Source: CAYLVJ01 sp964615425 (GTDB lineage Bacteria > Patescibacteriota > Minisyncoccia > Minisyncoccales > CAYTKG01). Taken from it: DNA of 8,257 bases. Below the pieces are notes generated by a model. The model saw nothing but the letters and a program-made list of their open reading frames with translations, ran no database searches and was not told the origin of the DNA. The position numbers were made by a program, and so were the translations under genes. The stretch covers positions 1-8,257 of the forward strand of contig CAZTOB010000019.1 in the NCBI GenBank assembly GCA_964615425.1, in the 5' to 3' direction. This document shows positions 5,949 through 8,257 of the stretch, piece by piece (position 1 is the first letter of the stretch; each line of letters begins with the position of its first letter).

Positions 5949-8123
5949 ATGGATTTTAAAAGTAAAAAATTTAAAAAGATAGTGGTTCCCTTATTTCTTT
6001 TTGTCGTGGTTTTCGGGTTGTATCTTTACACCTCTCCTCGGCATCAGACGGGCTACGCCGATTCGGAGGAGCTCATGGCGGCCACCTACGTTTGGGGGGT
6101 GCCTCATCCTCCGGGTTATCCTTTGTTTCCTCTTTTGTCGCGTCCTTTTCTTTTAATTCCTTTCGGAAGTGTCGCATTTAAGTTCAGTATTTTTTCTTCT
6201 CTTTTCGGATCTTTGTCAGTTGTTCTTATCTTTTTCATACTTTTAAAAATTTTGGAGAAAGAAGAAAAAGAAAACTGGTTTTTCCCTCTTATTGGGGCTT
6301 TGACGGGATCTTTTTGTCTTGCTTTTTCTTATACTTTTTGGCTTTTTTCGATTATTCCCGAGGTATTTTGCTTGTCTAATTTTTTTGCCTGTCTTCTGAT
6401 GCTTATCGGGATTTGCTGGTATGAAGACAAAAAAAAGCCAAGGGCGAAGTATTATCCTTATCTTTTGGCCTTTGTTTTCGCCTTGGCTTTTCTCGCTCAC
6501 CAGATATTGATTTTTTTAATTATCCCCTTTCTTTATCTTGCATGGAAACTTGACAGGGATTTGTTTTTTCCTTCCAAAAGGTGGTTTTTCATTGTTGGAG
6601 CCTTATTTTTGGGGTTTTTGCCACTTGTTTATCTTCCAATTGCTGCGGCCAACAACCCTCCTCTCGATTTTGGAAACCCGACCAGCATTCCTCGTTTGTG
6701 GAGACATTTTACCAGGGCGGTTTACAGGAAAGGTTCCAAAACGGCTTCGGCTTATCTTCCCTCAAGTCTCGGTCTTCAGGAGAGAATTGAGGCGCTTTTC
6801 ATTTTCACCCGGTATCTTGTAAGGGAGTTTACCGTTATTCCCTGCGTGGTGGGAGCTCTCGGGGGTTTGTTTCTTTTAAAAAAGAAGAAGAGTTGGAGCA
6901 CTTTCCTTTTTCTTTGTTTTCTTTTCATGGGTTATTTCTGGGCTTTTTGGGGAGGTTGGGGGAAAAATGAAGCATCTCTCAGTTTCAATCAGCTTGGTGC
7001 CAGAGAAAGGGTGGCCATTACTGGTTATATCACCTTTTCTCTTCTTATCGGTTTTGGAGTTTTTTATTTTTTAAAGTTCGCTAAAAAGTTAGAGTTTAGT
7101 CGGATCTCTTTAGGGGTGTTTGCTTTTTTGCTTTTTATTCTTCCTCTTTACCCCCTGCGGGATAATTTCGGGGTGGTCAATAAAAGAGATTTCACCTTGG
7201 GGCGAGATTTTGCGGAGGATCTTTTTCGGACCGTGGAACAAGACGGCATCCTTATCTTGAAAGGTGACCGTCCCACCTTTTCTGCTTATTACTACCAGAT
7301 GGTGGAGGGAAAGAGAAAAGACGTCACCCTTCTTTCCGCCGGGGCGGAAGAATGGGATATAAGAAGGTGGAAAGAGGAAGAACCGGATCTTTTTGACACC
7401 GAAAACACTTATCTTCTGGCTGTTTTCAGAGATATGATTCAAAAAAATATTGGAGAAAGGCGTATCTATACTACTGGCCTTCGGAGAGATACCTCTATTC
7501 AGTTAGGTATAGCGGACAACCCCTTTACCCTCAGTCCCCACGGCCTTATTTCAGAAATTACATATGATTTTGATCTTGGAGAAGAAGATTGGCAGGAAGT
7601 AGCAGAGAGCGGCCTTCCTCGGATGAAAGATTACTATGATTGGTATGCCAGGGAGTTGGTTGAGCAGTATTTGATTGGACTAAGCAACAACTATTTTCAT
7701 TACCGCAGTCGGGGGTATTATGATCCGGCTAAACGACAGTATGAAGAAATGCTAGAGATAGGCCCCGAAAACGAAATGACGCAAAAAGTTGCAAACAACC
7801 TTTCGAATTTTAATCCGGAAAAACAAAAACCCGAAGACTTCAGGGCAAAAACTGCCGAGGAGCATTTTGATTCGGCAAGAGAATATTTGAAAAGCGGGAA
7901 AACTGCTTCGGCTATGAGTGAATACTGGGCAGCCACTTACCTTGAGCCCGAAAACACCGTTTACCGGCTTCAGTTGGGTGGAGCTTACGAATCACTCGGT
8001 TGGCACAAAGAAGCTTACAATCAATACAAAAAGATATTGGAAATAGAAGAAGAAGACGAACTTGTCTTGGAAAAGACCAGGGAAAGAATAGAAGTGGTGA
8101 GAGAAAAGATAAGAGAAAATTAA
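5949..8123 (+). CDS. DUF2723 (TMEM260-like, GT117) membrane glycosyltransferase with C-terminal TPR repeats
   Basis: The 724-residue protein has a multi-pass N-terminal half (about 10-11 hydrophobic segments between 11 and 405) and a soluble C-terminal half. The first loop ADSEELMAATYVWG (37-50) followed by HPPGYPLF (53-60) is the hallmark of DUF2723. This family includes human TMEM260, an O-mannosyltransferase placed in CAZy GT117, so a polyprenyl-phosphate-mannose-using GT-C role is plausible. Residues 137-140 (PEVF) fit the second acidic loop. The C-terminal region carries TPR-like helices: about 570-606, 634-668 (AEEHFDSAREYLKSGKTASA) and 669-702, ending in an acidic and basic helix. The TPRs probably recruit the substrate or a partner. 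In the DSEE motif the usual glycine between serine and glutamate is replaced by glutamate. It starts 6 bases after the donor-synthase stop and has no Shine-Dalgarno sequence. The donor and acceptor remain unproven. Confidence 0.85.
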   Translation: MDFKSKKFKKIVVPLFLFVVVFGLYLYTSPRHQTGYADSEELMAATYVWGVPHPPGYPLFPLLSRPFLLIPFGSVAFKFSIFSSLFGSLSVVLIFFILLKILEKEEKENWFFPLIGALTGSFCLAFSYTFWLFSIIPEVFCLSNFFACLLMLIGICWYEDKKKPRAKYYPYLLAFVFALAFLAHQILIFLIIPFLYLAWKLDRDLFFPSKRWFFIVGALFLGFLPLVYLPIAAANNPPLDFGNPTSIPRLWRHFTRAVYRKGSKTASAYLPSSLGLQERIEALFIFTRYLVREFTVIPCVVGALGGLFLLKKKKSWSTFLFLCFLFMGYFWAFWGGWGKNEASLSFNQLGARERVAITGYITFSLLIGFGVFYFLKFAKKLEFSRISLGVFAFLLFILPLYPLRDNFGVVNKRDFTLGRDFAEDLFRTVEQDGILILKGDRPTFSAYYYQMVEGKRKDVTLLSAGAEEWDIRRWKEEEPDLFDTENTYLLAVFRDMIQKNIGERRIYTTGLRRDTSIQLGIADNPFTLSPHGLISEITYDFDLGEEDWQEVAESGLPRMKDYYDWYARELVEQYLIGLSNNYFHYRSRGYYDPAKRQYEEMLEIGPENEMTQKVANNLSNFNPEKQKPEDFRAKTAEEHFDSAREYLKSGKTASAMSEYWAATYLEPENTVYRLQLGGAYESLGWHKEAYNQYKKILEIEEEDELVLEKTRERIEVVREKIREN

Positions 8124-8257
8124 TTTCTAAAGAAGGTTGAAAAACACTCTCTTTACACCCCCCTCTTCTTTATGGTGAAATTACCCCAAGAAAGACAAAA
8201 AAACCGGGTACGTGGGAGAAACCACCAGGAAAAAGATAAACGAGCTGCTAGACGGTG
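8124..8257 (+). pseudogene. Probable degenerate peptidoglycan-binding (PG_binding_1) repeat, three frames, runs off the window
   Basis: After the DUF2723 stop no convincing gene start is present, but three frames carry fragments that line up in order like one PG_binding_1 repeat. In the DUF2723 frame there is FLKKVEKHSLYTP (8124-8162). One frame over there is LYGEITP (8168-8188), resembling the G-Y/F-G-x-x-T turn. In the third frame, from 8203, there is TGYVGETTRKKINELLDG, which closely resembles the usual domain end (TGYVG..TR..LNELL). The FQ-containing middle of the domain is missing. The fragments suggest decay of a cell-wall-binding gene, or its last repeat. Alternatively the third frame could be part of a real gene that continues beyond the window, or base errors could be involved. 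The assignment is from memory of the repeat pattern and is uncertain. No clear terminator hairpin is visible here. Confidence 0.4.

Noticed and set aside
6243..7936. Several frames of 69-110 codons on both strands within the DUF2723 gene
   Set aside because: They arise from biased codon content of a long membrane protein gene; the basic and phenylalanine-rich products match no family I recognise.
1..8257. CRISPR arrays, tRNA or rRNA genes, transposases, attachment sites
   Set aside because: I saw no regularly spaced direct repeats, no cloverleaf-like or rRNA-like stretches, and no transposase or integrase motifs in any frame.

Overview
The window is one same-strand block of bacterial genes for glycan and protein glycosylation. 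All eight credible reading frames lie on the plus strand with gaps of about 35 bases or less, apart from one degenerate spacer of about 140 bases. The DNA is AT-rich with long A and T runs. TAA, TGA and TAG all end genes, so a code that reassigns TGA is unlikely. No start has a convincing Shine-Dalgarno sequence. The gene styles (stand-alone SPASM protein, GT-C and DUF2723 enzymes, traces of peptidoglycan-binding repeats) would suit a Patescibacteria/CPR genome, possibly Parcubacteria or Microgenomates. That placement is an inference from style, not from a marker gene.

Left part (1-2677), a surface polysaccharide or glycan assembly segment: the C-terminal end of a GT2 glycosyltransferase; a small SPASM-type iron-sulfur protein with no radical SAM core; a class I SAM methyltransferase; and a GT4 glycosyltransferase. 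The spacer 2678-2823 carries what looks like the decayed C-terminus of a sulfotransferase, interrupted by a frameshift and with no catalytic part left.

Right part (2820-8123), a lipid-linked sugar and GT-C segment: a GT2 enzyme with one C-terminal membrane segment; a multi-pass GT39/ArnT/PMT-like transferase; a DPM1-like polyprenyl-phosphate sugar synthase whose ATG overlaps the stop of the preceding gene; and, six bases later, a large membrane DUF2723 protein (TMEM260-like, GT117) with C-terminal TPR repeats. The simplest reading is that the DPM1-like enzyme makes polyprenyl-phosphate-mannose (or a related sugar donor) in the cytoplasm, and the two GT-C proteins use it across the membrane to glycosylate a protein or glycan, possibly by bacterial protein O-mannosylation.

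The last 134 bases (8124-8257) show no intact gene start. They contain fragments in three frames that resemble a peptidoglycan-binding (PG_binding_1) repeat, probably another remnant. The main points of interest are the donor-synthase plus two GT-C module, the core-less SPASM protein, and the two apparent gene remnants at the edges of the segments.
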